Shown: positions 50,915 to 60,056, counted from the first letter of the stretch. The stretch is DNA of 64,000 nt from Actinoplanes palleronii (GCF_016862315.1 NZ_BOMS01000130.1:25544-89543), one strand, 5' to 3'. Numbers and translations: made by a program. The notes: generated from the sequence alone by a model not told the origin.

Positions 50915-50977
50915 CGACCTTTTCGGTACGCGCGCGGAGCGCCCGCCCGCAGGCTACGAGCCGGGTCCCGTGATGGT
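50915..50977 (+). repeat. gene-end repeat B, copy 3
   Basis: Directly after a TGA stop: CGACCTTTTCGGTACGCG, then GGAGCGCCCGCCCGCAGGCT, ACGAGCC and GGTCCCGTGATGG. It is nearly identical to copy 1 at 9630-9691 in the core. A GC-rich inverted stretch follows, but not a clear C hairpin. Confidence 0.8.
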
Positions 50978-51122
50978 CCCGCGCGATGCCGCGCCCACCC
51001 CGGGGTCGGCCTGGCACCGGGGTCGTGACCGGCGTTTCGGGTCCGGCACGCGCCGGATCTGGCCGATATTCGAGACAGTTGTTCAACCGGTGGACACACG
51101 GCCGACACCAGCAGGCCTCAGG

Positions 51123-51485
51123 ATGCTTCGCGTGGTCTCCGATGTCGCCACGGCGCCGGGCGCCGTTTCCGGGTGGGTCACCCTGCGCCGGGCTGCCATC
51201 GGAGCGGGGCTGGCGCTGACGGCGTGCGCTCTGATCCAGTTGCTCGGACGCCCGGTCGGTGCGTTCCTCGACGCGACTGTGGTGATCTGGTCCGTCGTCG
51301 CGCTGTACAACAGCCTGGACCACCGGTGCCGGACCGCCGTTGCCGCGGCGGTCCTGGCTACCGCCGCGGTGTGGTTCGCCGCCGCGCCGCTGCTGGCCGC
51401 GGGTCTGCCCGGCACCGCCGCGCACGCCGCGCTCAGCATCGTGCTGGCCAGCCAGTTCTACGCCGCCATCACCCACCTCCGCTGA
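51123..51485 (+). CDS. small hypothetical membrane protein
   Basis: From ATG 51123 the protein has 120 residues with three to four hydrophobic helices (AAIGAGLALTACALIQLLG, ATVVIWSVVALYNSL, AVLATAAVWFAAAPLLAAG). The frame is open further upstream to 50970 but that part overlaps repeat B, so the shorter form is preferred. Ribosome site weak; family not recognised. Confidence 0.5.
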   Translation: MLRVVSDVATAPGAVSGWVTLRRAAIGAGLALTACALIQLLGRPVGAFLDATVVIWSVVALYNSLDHRCRTAVAAAVLATAAVWFAAAPLLAAGLPGTAAHAALSIVLASQFYAAITHLR

Positions 51486-51531
51486 CCCCCGCACTCGCCG
51501 AGATCGCGGCAAGGCCGGGCGGCGGGCGGCG

Positions 51532-52863
51532 TCAGCGGAGATACGCCAGCTCGGGCAGCTCCGCGCGATACGTGTCCACCAGCCGCTCCGCGATGGCCGG
51601 GTCACCGACCAGCGGGTGGGTGACCATCGCCTGGATCGCCGCCGCCCGGGAGCCGCTGCCGACCGCCTCCAGGATCAGCCGGTCGGTGGCCTTGACCGCG
51701 CGGACCAGCTCCACCGCATGTCCCGGCAGCGGCCCGACCGGCAACGGCACCGCCCCGCGCCCGTCCACCCGGCACGGCACCTCCACCACCGCGTCGCCGT
51801 CCAGCACGTCGAGGGTCCCGCGGTTGCGCACGTTGAGGATCAGCTCGGCCGGCTCGTCCCGGGCCAGCGCCCGCATCACCGCGAGCGCGACCCCCTCATA
51901 CCCGGCCGGCCGGCTCTCGTCGTGCTCGCGCTCCCCCGCGCCGGTCAGCTCCCGGTTCTCGGCCATGTAGGTCGCCTCCCGCTCCCGCCACGCGTCCCGC
52001 CAGGCCTGCAGCGGTTCCCGGGCGGCGATCTCGTGGTAGGTCCGGTCCTGCTGCTCGCGCAGGAACGCGCCCCGGGTCTGCGGGGCGGAGCGCACCGCGT
52101 CCAGGGTGCCCTTCGGGTCGTAGTAGTAGTGCAGGTACTCGTTCGGGACGGCGCCCAGCTCGCGCAGGTCGCCGAAGAGCCGCCCCTCCTCGATCGTCGC
52201 CAGCCGCCCCGGGTCGGCGAGCAGGCCGGGCAGCAGGTCACGGCCGGTGGCGTCGTGGACGCCGTAGAGCCAGCCGAGGTGGTTCAGGCCGGCGTAGTCG
52301 ATCCGTACCTCGGAAGGTGTGACCCCGAGCGTCCGCAGGACGCGGTCGACCAGGCCGGTCGGTGAGTCGCAGATCCCGATCACCCGGTCGCCGAGGATCC
52401 GCGACATCGCCTCGGTCACCAGCCCGGCCGGGTTCGTGAAGTTGATCAACCAGGCGTCCGGTGCGACCGCGGCGACGCGCGTGGCGATGCGGATCGATTC
52501 CGGTACGGACCGCAGCCCGTACGCGATCCCGCCCGCACCCACGGTCTCCTGCCCGAGCACGCCCGCGGCCAGCGCCACGTGCTCGTCGACCACCCGCCCG
52601 CGCAGCCCGCCGACCCGCACCGCGGAGAACACGAACGCCGCCCCGGCCAGCGCCTCGTCGAGGTCGGTCGTGGTGACCACGGCCGGCGCGTCCGGCACGT
52701 CCCGGGCCAGCGCCGCGAGCACGCTCCCGATCCCGGCGAGTCGCCCGGGGTCCACGTCCTGCAGCACCACCTCGGTGATCCCGGTGTGCCGGTGGTCGGC
52801 GAGCAGCGCCTGGTAGACGAGGGGGACCCGGAAGCCGCCCCCGCCGAGAATCGTCAACCGCAT
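51532..52863 (-). CDS. glycoside hydrolase family 4 enzyme (6-phospho-beta-glucosidase-like)
   Basis: The 443-residue protein starts at ATG 52863, one base after the binding-protein stop. It opens with the NAD-binding RLTILGGGGFRVPLVYQALL, and shows the GH4 signatures INFTNPAGLVTEAM, GICDSPTGLVDRV and YAGLNHLGWLYG that bind NAD and a divalent metal. Family 4 enzymes cleave alpha- or beta-glycosides, often 6-phosphorylated, by a redox elimination route. It is last in an operon with a PfkB kinase and a sugar importer, so an imported disaccharide is the likely substrate. Whether it must be phosphorylated is open. Confidence 0.92.
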   Translation of the reverse strand: MRLTILGGGGFRVPLVYQALLADHRHTGITEVVLQDVDPGRLAGIGSVLAALARDVPDAPAVVTTTDLDEALAGAAFVFSAVRVGGLRGRVVDEHVALAAGVLGQETVGAGGIAYGLRSVPESIRIATRVAAVAPDAWLINFTNPAGLVTEAMSRILGDRVIGICDSPTGLVDRVLRTLGVTPSEVRIDYAGLNHLGWLYGVHDATGRDLLPGLLADPGRLATIEEGRLFGDLRELGAVPNEYLHYYYDPKGTLDAVRSAPQTRGAFLREQQDRTYHEIAAREPLQAWRDAWREREATYMAENRELTGAGEREHDESRPAGYEGVALAVMRALARDEPAELILNVRNRGTLDVLDGDAVVEVPCRVDGRGAVPLPVGPLPGHAVELVRAVKATDRLILEAVGSGSRAAAIQAMVTHPLVGDPAIAERLVDTYRAELPELAYLR

Positions 52864-52864
52864 G

Positions 52865-54142
52865 TCAGCCCTTCATCGCTTCGTTGCCCGCGTCCTGTGC
52901 CTTGCGCAGTCCTTCGGCGACACCGACCTGGCCGAGGAAGACCTGCTGCAGGATCGGCGTGTACGCCGTCCCGCCCGCGCCGACCCGCGGCCCGACCGGT
53001 GCCGGGAACGTCGTCCCGGCCGCCGCGTCGAGGAACGGCTGCAGGTCGACGCCCTGCTTCTTCCAGTAGTCGACGAACGCCGGCTGTGCCGCGGTGACGC
53101 CGGGGAACGCGTAACCGCCCTCGGCGATCGGCTTCACCCCGTCGGCCGTGCCGATCCAGTTCAGCACCTCGCGGGTGGCGTCCGGGTGTGCGGTCTTCGC
53201 CGACGCGACGGCGGCCACCCCGTGCACCACGCCGACCCGCCCGGCCGGCCCCGTCAGCATCGGCGCGAGTCCCCAGGCGAAGCCGGCACCCTCCTGGACG
53301 CTCTTCAATTGGTACGGCCCGGACTGGAACAGCGCGAGCTTGCCCTGGGTGAACAGCTGGAGAGTCTTGTCGCCGTTGGTGTTGGTGTCCGCGGCCGGCG
53401 GCGCCACGTGCTCTTTGTTGATCAGGTCGACGACGTACTGCAGGGCCTGCACGGTCTTCGGCTGGTCGGCGAAGGTGAACGTGTCACCGGACTGCCAGGT
53501 GCCACCGTTCGACCCGACGAAGTCCCACATGATCCCCTGCTGGTCGAACGCGGCGTTGAACCCGTACGTCTGGATCTTCTGTGGGGTGAAGCCGGCCTGG
53601 CCGGCGGTCTTGCCCGCGCTGTCCACGGTGAGTTTCCGGGCGGCCGCGCGCAGCGTGTCGGTGGGAGCGGCCGGGTCCCAGGCGAGCGTGGCGGGGTCGA
53701 CGCCGGCCTTGCTGACCAGGTCCTTGTTGTAGAAGAGCGCGATCGAGTCCCACAGCTGCGGCACGCCCCACAGTTTGCCGTTGCGGGTGTAGAGCTCGAC
53801 GACCGATTTTGTCCAGCCGCTGTCGACGTCGACCGGCAGCAGCTGGTTGTTGTCGGCGTAGAGGCCGAAGTTCGAGGTGTTGGTCCAGAAGATGTCGGCG
53901 GCGGTGCCGGCCGCGATGTCCGCGGGCAGCTTCGTCCAGTAGTCGGCCCACGGCACCAGCTGCACGGTGACCTTGATGTCCGGGTGCGCCTTCTCGAATG
54001 CCGCGAACGACTGCTGGTACGCCGTGGCCACCTGGTCGTCCCAGAGCCGGAACGTGACGGTGGTCTTCCCCTCCTCGTCCCCGCCGCCGGCCACCGAACA
54101 GCCGGCCAGCAACAGGAGGATCAACAAAGCCGTGCGTCGCAT
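52865..54142 (-). CDS. sugar ABC transporter substrate-binding lipoprotein
   Basis: This 425-residue family 1 binding protein starts at ATG 54142 with a short signal and lipobox LAGC (cysteine near residue 15). The mature domain begins TVTFRLWDDQVATAYQQSFA and contains TAADIFWTNTSNFGLYADN and LWGVPQLWDSIALFYNKDLV, typical of oligosaccharide-binding proteins. It follows the two permease genes of the same operon by four bases. The sugar is unknown; the GH4 enzyme and PfkB kinase suggest a glucoside or related disaccharide. Confidence 0.9.
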   Translation of the reverse strand: MRRTALLILLLLAGCSVAGGGDEEGKTTVTFRLWDDQVATAYQQSFAAFEKAHPDIKVTVQLVPWADYWTKLPADIAAGTAADIFWTNTSNFGLYADNNQLLPVDVDSGWTKSVVELYTRNGKLWGVPQLWDSIALFYNKDLVSKAGVDPATLAWDPAAPTDTLRAAARKLTVDSAGKTAGQAGFTPQKIQTYGFNAAFDQQGIMWDFVGSNGGTWQSGDTFTFADQPKTVQALQYVVDLINKEHVAPPAADTNTNGDKTLQLFTQGKLALFQSGPYQLKSVQEGAGFAWGLAPMLTGPAGRVGVVHGVAAVASAKTAHPDATREVLNWIGTADGVKPIAEGGYAFPGVTAAQPAFVDYWKKQGVDLQPFLDAAAGTTFPAPVGPRVGAGGTAYTPILQQVFLGQVGVAEGLRKAQDAGNEAMKG

Positions 54143-54146
54143 CTGC

Positions 54147-54965
54147 TCACCTCATCCCGGTGATGGTGATCGAACGGACGATGTGCTTCTGGAAGATCGC
54201 GAAGAGCACGAGCAGCGGCATGGTGGCGAGCGTGGTTGCGGCCATGACCAGGGTCCAGTTGCCCTGGTACTGGCTCTGCAGGCCGGCGACCGCGACGGTG
54301 AGCACCTGCCAGCGCACCCCGCTGGTGACCACGAGCGGCCAGAGGAAGTCGTTCCAGTGCGTGACCACCGTGATGATCAGCAAGGTGGCCAGGATCGGAC
54401 GGCTCAGCGGCAGGATCACGTGCCGCAGCACCCGTGGGTGGCCGGCGCCGTCGATGCGCGCCGCGTCCAGCAGCTCCTGCGGGATGGCGCGGAAGAACTG
54501 CCGGAGCAAGAAGATCGCGTACGGCGAGCCGAACATCGACGGCAGCACGATCCCGGCGAACGTGTTCACCAGGCCGGCCTCGCTGAGCAGCACGAACCGC
54601 GGCACCAGCACCGCCACGGCGGGCACCATCAGGGTGGCCAGGTAGACCCAGAAGAGCGCGTCCCGGCCGGGGAAGTCGAGTCGCGCGAACGCGTACGCGG
54701 CCAGCACCGAGCAGGTCAGCTGTCCGAGAACGACCACCAGCACCACCTGCACGGTGATCACCAATGGCGGGATCAGGGTGTGCCCGCCGACCACCAGCTC
54801 CGCGTAGTTGGACCCGGTCACCGGGTCGGGCAGGGCCAGCAGCGGCTGCTGGGCGAACTGCCGCGGCGTCTTCACCGAGGTCTGGACGCTCAGCAGGTAC
54901 GGCGCGAGGATCAGCACCGCGCCGACCCCGAGCGCGAGATAGGTGACCACGACACGGCGCATCAT
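54147..54965 (-). CDS. sugar ABC transporter permease (MalG-type)
   Basis: The 272-residue protein starts at ATG 54965, directly after the stop of the partner permease. Six membrane helices are present; the EAA loop is ELLDAARIDGAGHPRVLRHV near residue 175 and the ending is RSITITGMR, as in MalG-type permeases. It pairs with the product of the preceding gene. Confidence 0.92.
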   Translation of the reverse strand: MMRRVVVTYLALGVGAVLILAPYLLSVQTSVKTPRQFAQQPLLALPDPVTGSNYAELVVGGHTLIPPLVITVQVVLVVVLGQLTCSVLAAYAFARLDFPGRDALFWVYLATLMVPAVAVLVPRFVLLSEAGLVNTFAGIVLPSMFGSPYAIFLLRQFFRAIPQELLDAARIDGAGHPRVLRHVILPLSRPILATLLIITVVTHWNDFLWPLVVTSGVRWQVLTVAVAGLQSQYQGNWTLVMAATTLATMPLLVLFAIFQKHIVRSITITGMR

Positions 54966-55835
54966 TCACCCCATTTCGTACGTCGTGCGCCGGCGGAAGT
55001 ACGACTGCTGCGCGATCGTCACCGTGATCAACACCAGGAACAGCAGCACCGACATGGCCGCGGCGCGACCCATCCGGAACTCGACGAACGCCTCCCGATA
55101 GATCGCGTACGCCACCACCTCGGTGCGCCCGGCCGGCCCGCCCTGCGTCATCGCGTAAACCGTGTCGAACACCTGGAAACTGCTGATCCCCCCGGTGGCC
55201 AGGACGAAGAACGTGGTGGGGCGCAGCAGCGGCCAGGTGATCCGGCGGAAGCCCTGCCACGGGCCGGCGCCGTCGATCCGGGCGGCCTCGGCGTACTGCG
55301 GCGGGATGCCGGCCAGCCCGGCCAGGAAGAACAGTGCCACGTACCCGACATTGGTCCAGACGGTCACCGCGGCGACCGACGGCAGCGCCAGGACCGGGCT
55401 GGTCAGCCACTCGACCCGGTGCCCGAGCAGCTGGTTGACCGCGCCGTCGGACGGGTCGAACAGCCAGCGCCAGACCACGCCGAGCGCGAGCGGCGCGCTG
55501 ATCCACGGCAGCACCAGGATCGCCCGGAACCAGGCCGACCCGGGCAACCGCTGGTCGAGCAGCACGGCGGCGGCCAGGCCGAGCGCGGTCTGCACCGGGA
55601 TGACCAGCAGGACGAAGCCCGCCGTGACCGCGAGTGATCGGCCGAACGCCGGGTCGGTGAGCACCGACCGGTAGTTGTCCAGCGCGGTCCAGTGCGCCGG
55701 GCTGACCAGGTCCCACCGGAACAGGCTGATGCCGAGCACCACCACGACCGGGAGCAGCAGGAAGCCGCCCACGCCGAGCAGGCTGGGAGCGAGGAACGCG
55801 TAGCCGGCGACGGTGTCCCGGTTACGCCGGCTCAT
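54966..55835 (-). CDS. sugar ABC transporter permease (MalF-type)
   Basis: ATG 55835 overlaps the PfkB stop as ATGA and gives 289 residues. Membrane helices begin AGYAFLAPSLLGVGGFLLLP; the EAA loop is YAEAARIDGAGPWQGFRRIT. A frame extending further upstream is shadow sequence of the kinase gene. No ATPase gene is in the operon. Confidence 0.92.
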   Translation of the reverse strand: MSRRNRDTVAGYAFLAPSLLGVGGFLLLPVVVVLGISLFRWDLVSPAHWTALDNYRSVLTDPAFGRSLAVTAGFVLLVIPVQTALGLAAAVLLDQRLPGSAWFRAILVLPWISAPLALGVVWRWLFDPSDGAVNQLLGHRVEWLTSPVLALPSVAAVTVWTNVGYVALFFLAGLAGIPPQYAEAARIDGAGPWQGFRRITWPLLRPTTFFVLATGGISSFQVFDTVYAMTQGGPAGRTEVVAYAIYREAFVEFRMGRAAAMSVLLFLVLITVTIAQQSYFRRRTTYEMG

Positions 55836-56896
55836 CGCTCGGCGTGCGCGTCGGAGAGCCGGGCGATGGTGGCGGTCGCGCGGTGCACCGCGGTGCGGCT
55901 GCCGGGCGGGATCACCTGCGGCAGGAACGCGTAGCGCCGGGCCAGTGCGGCCTCGCTGGACTCCGGGTGCCGCCGCTGCGCGGCGGCCAGGGTGGCCTGC
56001 CACCAGTCGGCGATGTCGCCCCAGCCGGGCGCGGAGAGCGAGCCGCCGAAGTGCTGCACGCTGAGCGCCGCGACCAGGTTGGCGAACGCCACCCGGTCGG
56101 CGAGCGGCCACCCGGCGAGCGTCCCGGTGATGAACCCGGCGGTGAACACGTCACCGGCGCCGGTCGGGTCGAGTGCCTCCACCGGCACGCCGGGGACGGT
56201 CGCCACCTCGCCGGTGGCCGAGTCGATCGCGAGCGAGCCGTCCGCGCCGTCGGTCACCACCACGATCGGGACCAGCCCGGCCAGCTTGTCGAGGGCCTCG
56301 GCCGGGGTGCCGGTGCGGGTGTAACGCATCGCCTCGACCGCGTTGGGCAGGAACGCGTGACAGTCGGGCAGCACCGCCAGCGCCTCGACCGACCACTGAT
56401 CGGTCTCGTCCCACCCGACGTCCGCGAAGATCAGCGTGCCGTTCGCCCCGGCCCGCGGCACCCAGCCGGTGCCCGCGCCGCCCAGGCTGACCGCCGCCGC
56501 GCGCGCCGCCGGCAGCCCGTTGACCAGCCCGTCCGCGTCGGTGGGCAGCGGGTGCCCGTGGGTGATCATGCTGCGGTCCCGGTCGTACGCCAGCGAGACG
56601 GTGACCGGTGAGTGCCAGCCGTCCACCCGGCGGGAGGCGGAGAGGTCGATTCCCTCCTGCCGGCTGAGCACCTGGTGGCAGAATTCGCCGTAGGCGTCCG
56701 TGCTCAGCGCGGTGCCGAGCCCGGTGTGCAGGCCGAGCCGGCTGGCCGCGACGGCGAGGTTGGCCACCCCGCCCGGGCACGACCCCATCCCGGAGGCCCG
56801 CACCTCGGTGCCCGGCTCGGGCAGCTCACGCAGCCCGGTGAAGATGACGTCGAGGAACACCACCCCGGGGACGAACAGATCGAGCTGGCGCGCCAT
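55832..56896 (-). CDS. PfkB-family carbohydrate kinase
   Basis: ATG 56896, after GGAGGTAAG, gives 354 residues. The ribokinase fold is marked by SGMGSCPGGVANLAVAASRL near the N-terminus and by the catalytic DPTGAGDVFTAGF near residue 245. It transfers phosphate from ATP to a sugar or sugar derivative. It is the first gene of the operon that continues with the importer and the GH4 glycosidase, so it may phosphorylate the freed monosaccharide. The 43 bases ahead of it hold CCCCTATCGGGG, a small palindrome that may be regulatory. Confidence 0.9.
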   Translation of the reverse strand: MARQLDLFVPGVVFLDVIFTGLRELPEPGTEVRASGMGSCPGGVANLAVAASRLGLHTGLGTALSTDAYGEFCHQVLSRQEGIDLSASRRVDGWHSPVTVSLAYDRDRSMITHGHPLPTDADGLVNGLPAARAAAVSLGGAGTGWVPRAGANGTLIFADVGWDETDQWSVEALAVLPDCHAFLPNAVEAMRYTRTGTPAEALDKLAGLVPIVVVTDGADGSLAIDSATGEVATVPGVPVEALDPTGAGDVFTAGFITGTLAGWPLADRVAFANLVAALSVQHFGGSLSAPGWGDIADWWQATLAAAQRRHPESSEAALARRYAFLPQVIPPGSRTAVHRATATIARLSDAHAER

Positions 56897-56939
56897 TGGC
56901 CGATCTTACCTCCGCCCCGATAGGGGAAGTGGTAATTGA

Positions 56940-57338
56940 TCACCCGTTGCGGCGCAGGTCTCCATGGGCTCCACGCAGGGTGTCCGCCTGGCGGTCGGTG
57001 CCCGGCGGGCGGATCTCGTCGAGCAGGCGCCAGGCCTCATCCAGGGCCTGGGACAGCTCGCGGACCCGGCCGGCGTGCTGCCGGCGGACGTCCTCGCGGA
57101 CCTTCTCTATCCGGCGGAGCCAGCCGGCGCTGCTCTCCGGGGCGGGCCGGGGCGCCGGGGCCGGCGCGGGCGGCGCCGGCGGCTCCAGGACGTCGCGGGC
57201 CGGGACGATGGCGGCGATCGGGCGGCCGCCGTCGACCACGACGGTGACCTGCCCGGTGAGGTTGGTGAGACGGACGAGCTGCTGGAACCGCAGGCGAGTC
57301 TCGGCGACGGAGAGCTCGATGCGGCGACGGATCGGCAT
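56940..57338 (-). CDS. Phd/YefM-like antitoxin-fold protein, orphan
   Basis: ATG 57338 with GGGAGA ahead gives 132 residues. The N-terminal part matches the Phd/YefM pattern: ELSVAETRLRFQQLVRLTN, then VTVVVDGGRPIAAIVPARDV. A Pro/Ala-rich linker and a charged C-terminal helix with REDVRRQHAGRVRELSQAL follow, which is longer than usual. No toxin gene (PIN, RelE or Doc type) adjoins: the next gene on the strand is the PfkB kinase and the divergent one is DinB-like. It may be a stand-alone regulator or a leftover of a lost toxin-antitoxin pair. Confidence 0.7.
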   Translation of the reverse strand: MPIRRRIELSVAETRLRFQQLVRLTNLTGQVTVVVDGGRPIAAIVPARDVLEPPAPPAPAPAPRPAPESSAGWLRRIEKVREDVRRQHAGRVRELSQALDEAWRLLDEIRPPGTDRQADTLRGAHGDLRRNG

Positions 57339-57403
57339 GGCTGGTTCTCCCATACCGCGATGATGCGCGGGGGGTACGACAATTTGTTCGATAGGTTCAC
57401 CCG

Positions 57404-58033
57404 ATGACGGATTCACTCACGGTCGCACCGACCGCCGAGGACGTGCGTGCCGTGGTCGCGCGGGCCGCCGAGGCGCTCCGCTCGGTGGCCGATCAGGACT
57501 GGCAGGTCCCGGCCGGTGATCTCACCTGGTCCTGCTGGGAGACGGTGGAGCACGTCGCCGACGACCTGTTCGCCTACGCCGGCCAGCTCGCCGCCGACCG
57601 GCCGCCCACCGACCGGTACGTCCCGTTCGGCTACCGGCGGTCCCGCCCGGACGCGCCCGCGCTCACCGTCCACGTCGATCGGTCCGAGGGCCCGGCCGGT
57701 CTGCTGCAGGTCCTCGAGTCGTCCGGCGGGCTGCTGGCCGCGGTCGTCCAGCTCAGCCCGGCGCAGCGGCGGGGCTTCCACCCGTTCGGGGTGGCCGACG
57801 CCGGCGGGTTCGCCGCGATGGGCATCGTCGAGGTGCTGGTCCACCTGCACGACCTGGCCGGCACGCTGAGGTTCCCCTGGTCACCCGACCCGGACGTGTG
57901 CCGCCGGGTGCTGCACCGGATCTTCCCGGACGCCCCGGCCGGCCACGAGCCGTGGCCCACCCTGCTCTGGGCCACCGGCCGCGCCGCGCTCCCCGATCAC
58001 CCGCGCCAGAGCGAATGGCGCTGGCAAGCCTGA
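57404..58033 (+). CDS. DinB/maleylpyruvate isomerase-like protein
   Basis: The 209-residue protein starts at ATG 57404. The four-helix-bundle pattern of the mycothiol-dependent maleylpyruvate isomerase/DinB group is seen: LTWSCWETVEHVADDLFAYA with a metal-site-type histidine, and later MGIVEVLVHLHDLAGTLRFP with further histidines. Members use mycothiol or bind metal; many have unknown substrates. It is divergent from the Phd-like gene. Confidence 0.75.
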   Translation: MTDSLTVAPTAEDVRAVVARAAEALRSVADQDWQVPAGDLTWSCWETVEHVADDLFAYAGQLAADRPPTDRYVPFGYRRSRPDAPALTVHVDRSEGPAGLLQVLESSGGLLAAVVQLSPAQRRGFHPFGVADAGGFAAMGIVEVLVHLHDLAGTLRFPWSPDPDVCRRVLHRIFPDAPAGHEPWPTLLWATGRAALPDHPRQSEWRWQA

Positions 58034-58054
58034 GCCGGATCACCAACGGCAGGC

Positions 58055-58561
58055 CTAGGTCCGGTACTTCGCCAGCGCTTCCATCGCCTCGTCGGCGCTG
58101 TCGCTCAGGATCGCCATGTCCACGTCGGTGTAGATGCGCCGCCGCGAGTCCACCACGCAGTGCGCGCCCAGCATCAACCCGTCCGGGGTGGCCAGCGGCA
58201 CGCCCAGATAGCTGCGCAGCCCGCTGTTGGCCAGGAACGGGTTGGCCGCGTGCACCGGGTCGTCGCTGAAGTCGGCCACGCAGTACGGCTCCCCGTTCAG
58301 CACGGTCCGGCTGCACACCGCCCACTCCGCGGGGGCACCCTGCGGCGTGGCCACCCAGCCGACCAGCCCGTAGGAGCCGATGATCTGCTGACGGTCCGCG
58401 GTCAGCACCGACACCAGCGAGACCGGCGTCTCGAGGAGCTTGGCGCTGCGCATCGCCACCACGTCCAGCTCGGCGCGCAGGGCCGGGTCGAAAAGGTCGT
58501 ACCGCGCCAGCTCGGTCAGACGCCCCGGCTCGGCCAGACGGTCGTATGCCTCGATCTTCAC
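58055..58561 (-). CDS. GAF-domain protein
   Basis: GTG 58561 is chosen because a GGAGGAGG site lies just ahead; this gives 168 residues. Nearly the whole protein is one GAF domain: SVLTADRQQIIGSYGLVG, FSDDPVHAANPFLANSGLRS, and YLGVPLATPDGLMLGAHCVV. Such domains bind small ligands or sense redox state. It lies 31 bases downstream of a chemoreceptor-like gene, so the two may act in one sensory pathway. No output domain is present. Confidence 0.82.
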   Translation of the reverse strand: MKIEAYDRLAEPGRLTELARYDLFDPALRAELDVVAMRSAKLLETPVSLVSVLTADRQQIIGSYGLVGWVATPQGAPAEWAVCSRTVLNGEPYCVADFSDDPVHAANPFLANSGLRSYLGVPLATPDGLMLGAHCVVDSRRRIYTDVDMAILSDSADEAMEALAKYRT

Positions 58562-58592
58562 AAGAGCCTCCTCCGGGACAACGGTACGACAG

Positions 58593-60056
58593 TCAGTGGC
58601 GGAATCCGCCGACCAGGTTGGTGAGGTCACCGGCCAGCCGGGTCAGGTCGGCCGCGGCGAGCTGGGTGGTCCGGGCGCCCTCGGCCGTCGCGGAGGCCAC
58701 CTGGGTGACGCCGTTGACCGTACGAACGACCTCGCCGCTGCTGGCAGCGGCCTCGGCCACCGACCGGCTCATCTCCCCGGTGGTCGCGGTCTGCTCCTCG
58801 ACGGCCGAGGCGATCGTGGTGGTGTAGTCGCCGATCCGCTGGATGACCTCGGTGATCTCCCCGATCGCGGTCGCCGCCGAGGTGCTCGAGTTCTGGATCG
58901 CGGAGATCCGGGCGGTGATCTCCTCGGTGGCCTTCGCGGTCTGCTGGGACAGTTCCTTGACCTCGCCGGCCACCACCGCGAATCCCTTGCCCAGCTCACC
59001 GGCGCGGGCCGCCTCGATCGTCGCGTTCAGCGCGAGCAGGTTCGTCTGCTCGGCGATCGAGGTGATCTCGATGATCGAGGCGCTCATCTGCTCGGCGCCG
59101 GCCGCGATCGCCTGCACCCCGGCGTTCACCTCCTCGCTGGCCGTGCCTGCGCTGCCGGCCCGGTCGGCGACGTCGCCGGCGCCGCTCTGCAGCTGCGAGC
59201 TGACCGTGTTGAGCTCCTCGGACGCGCCGGCCAGGGTGACCGCGGAGGTGCCGATCGTGGTGATCGTCTCGCGCAGGCGCAGGATCGCGGCGTCCAGCGC
59301 GCGGCTCATCCGGCCCGCCTCGTCGGCCGAGGTGATGCCGGTGCTCCGGGTGAGGTCACCCCCGGCCAGGGCCTCGCAGATCGTGGTGACCCGGCGCAGC
59401 GACCGGACGATGCCCCGGGCGACCACCAGGCCGAGCGCGAGGGCCGCGACGATACCGAGCACCAGGAGCACGATCGAGCGCAGGCGGTTCTCGTGGTAAC
59501 TGTCCTGCGCCTCGGCGGCGGAGGCCGCGGCGGCGGTGCGTTCCGCGGCGCCGAGCTCGGTCAGGTTCGCCGCCACCACTTTGAGCAGCGGCGCCGCCTG
59601 CTCGGTGCGGAGCTTCTGCCAGGCGTCGACGTCGCCGGCCCGGGCCGCCGGGACCAGCTGGTTCTGCCCGACGTCGGCGTACTTCTGCCACGTCTCCCGG
59701 AGGGTCGTCACGGTCGCCTCGGCACCGGCCGGCTCGGTCGCGGCGTACTCGTCCAGGGCCGTGTCGACCTCGGCCAGGTCGGCGAGGAAGTTCTTCTCGA
59801 ACGTCGCCTTGTTGGTCTTGTCCTCGTAGATCGCTTCGAGCGCCACGTCGAGGCGGGACTGGGTGACCCCGTTCTGCACCCGGCCGAGCGCGGCGACGCT
59901 GGTCAGGCTGCCCTCGTAGATGCGCTGGGCGGCCGCGCTGGCCGAGCTCAGGGCGGACAGCCCGAGGACACCGATCACCAACGCGACCACCGCGGCGACG
60001 CAGATCGCCACCATGATCTTGACGTTGACGCTGAGGTCCGCCCAGAACCGCTTCAT
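58593..60056 (-). CDS. methyl-accepting chemotaxis protein
   Basis: A 487-residue receptor starting at ATG 60056. Two membrane helices (about 12-35 and 192-212) bracket a four-helix outside sensor domain; a HAMP domain follows (residues about 213-265), then a long signalling coil with the conserved hairpin tip SIAEQTNLLALNATIEAAR and GKGFAVVAGEVKELSQQ. It would relay signals to CheA/CheW. No other chemotaxis gene is in the window. The decayed phosphatase frame runs without a stop into its 5' end. Confidence 0.95.
   Translation of the reverse strand: MKRFWADLSVNVKIMVAICVAAVVALVIGVLGLSALSSASAAAQRIYEGSLTSVAALGRVQNGVTQSRLDVALEAIYEDKTNKATFEKNFLADLAEVDTALDEYAATEPAGAEATVTTLRETWQKYADVGQNQLVPAARAGDVDAWQKLRTEQAAPLLKVVAANLTELGAAERTAAAASAAEAQDSYHENRLRSIVLLVLGIVAALALGLVVARGIVRSLRRVTTICEALAGGDLTRSTGITSADEAGRMSRALDAAILRLRETITTIGTSAVTLAGASEELNTVSSQLQSGAGDVADRAGSAGTASEEVNAGVQAIAAGAEQMSASIIEITSIAEQTNLLALNATIEAARAGELGKGFAVVAGEVKELSQQTAKATEEITARISAIQNSSTSAATAIGEITEVIQRIGDYTTTIASAVEEQTATTGEMSRSVAEAAASSGEVVRTVNGVTQVASATAEGARTTQLAAADLTRLAGDLTNLVGGFRH

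Noticed and set aside
56940..57416. Type II toxin-antitoxin pair of the Phd-like gene with an adjacent gene
   Set aside because: The neighbours are a PfkB kinase and a DinB-like protein; neither is a toxin family and the upstream neighbour is on the other strand.
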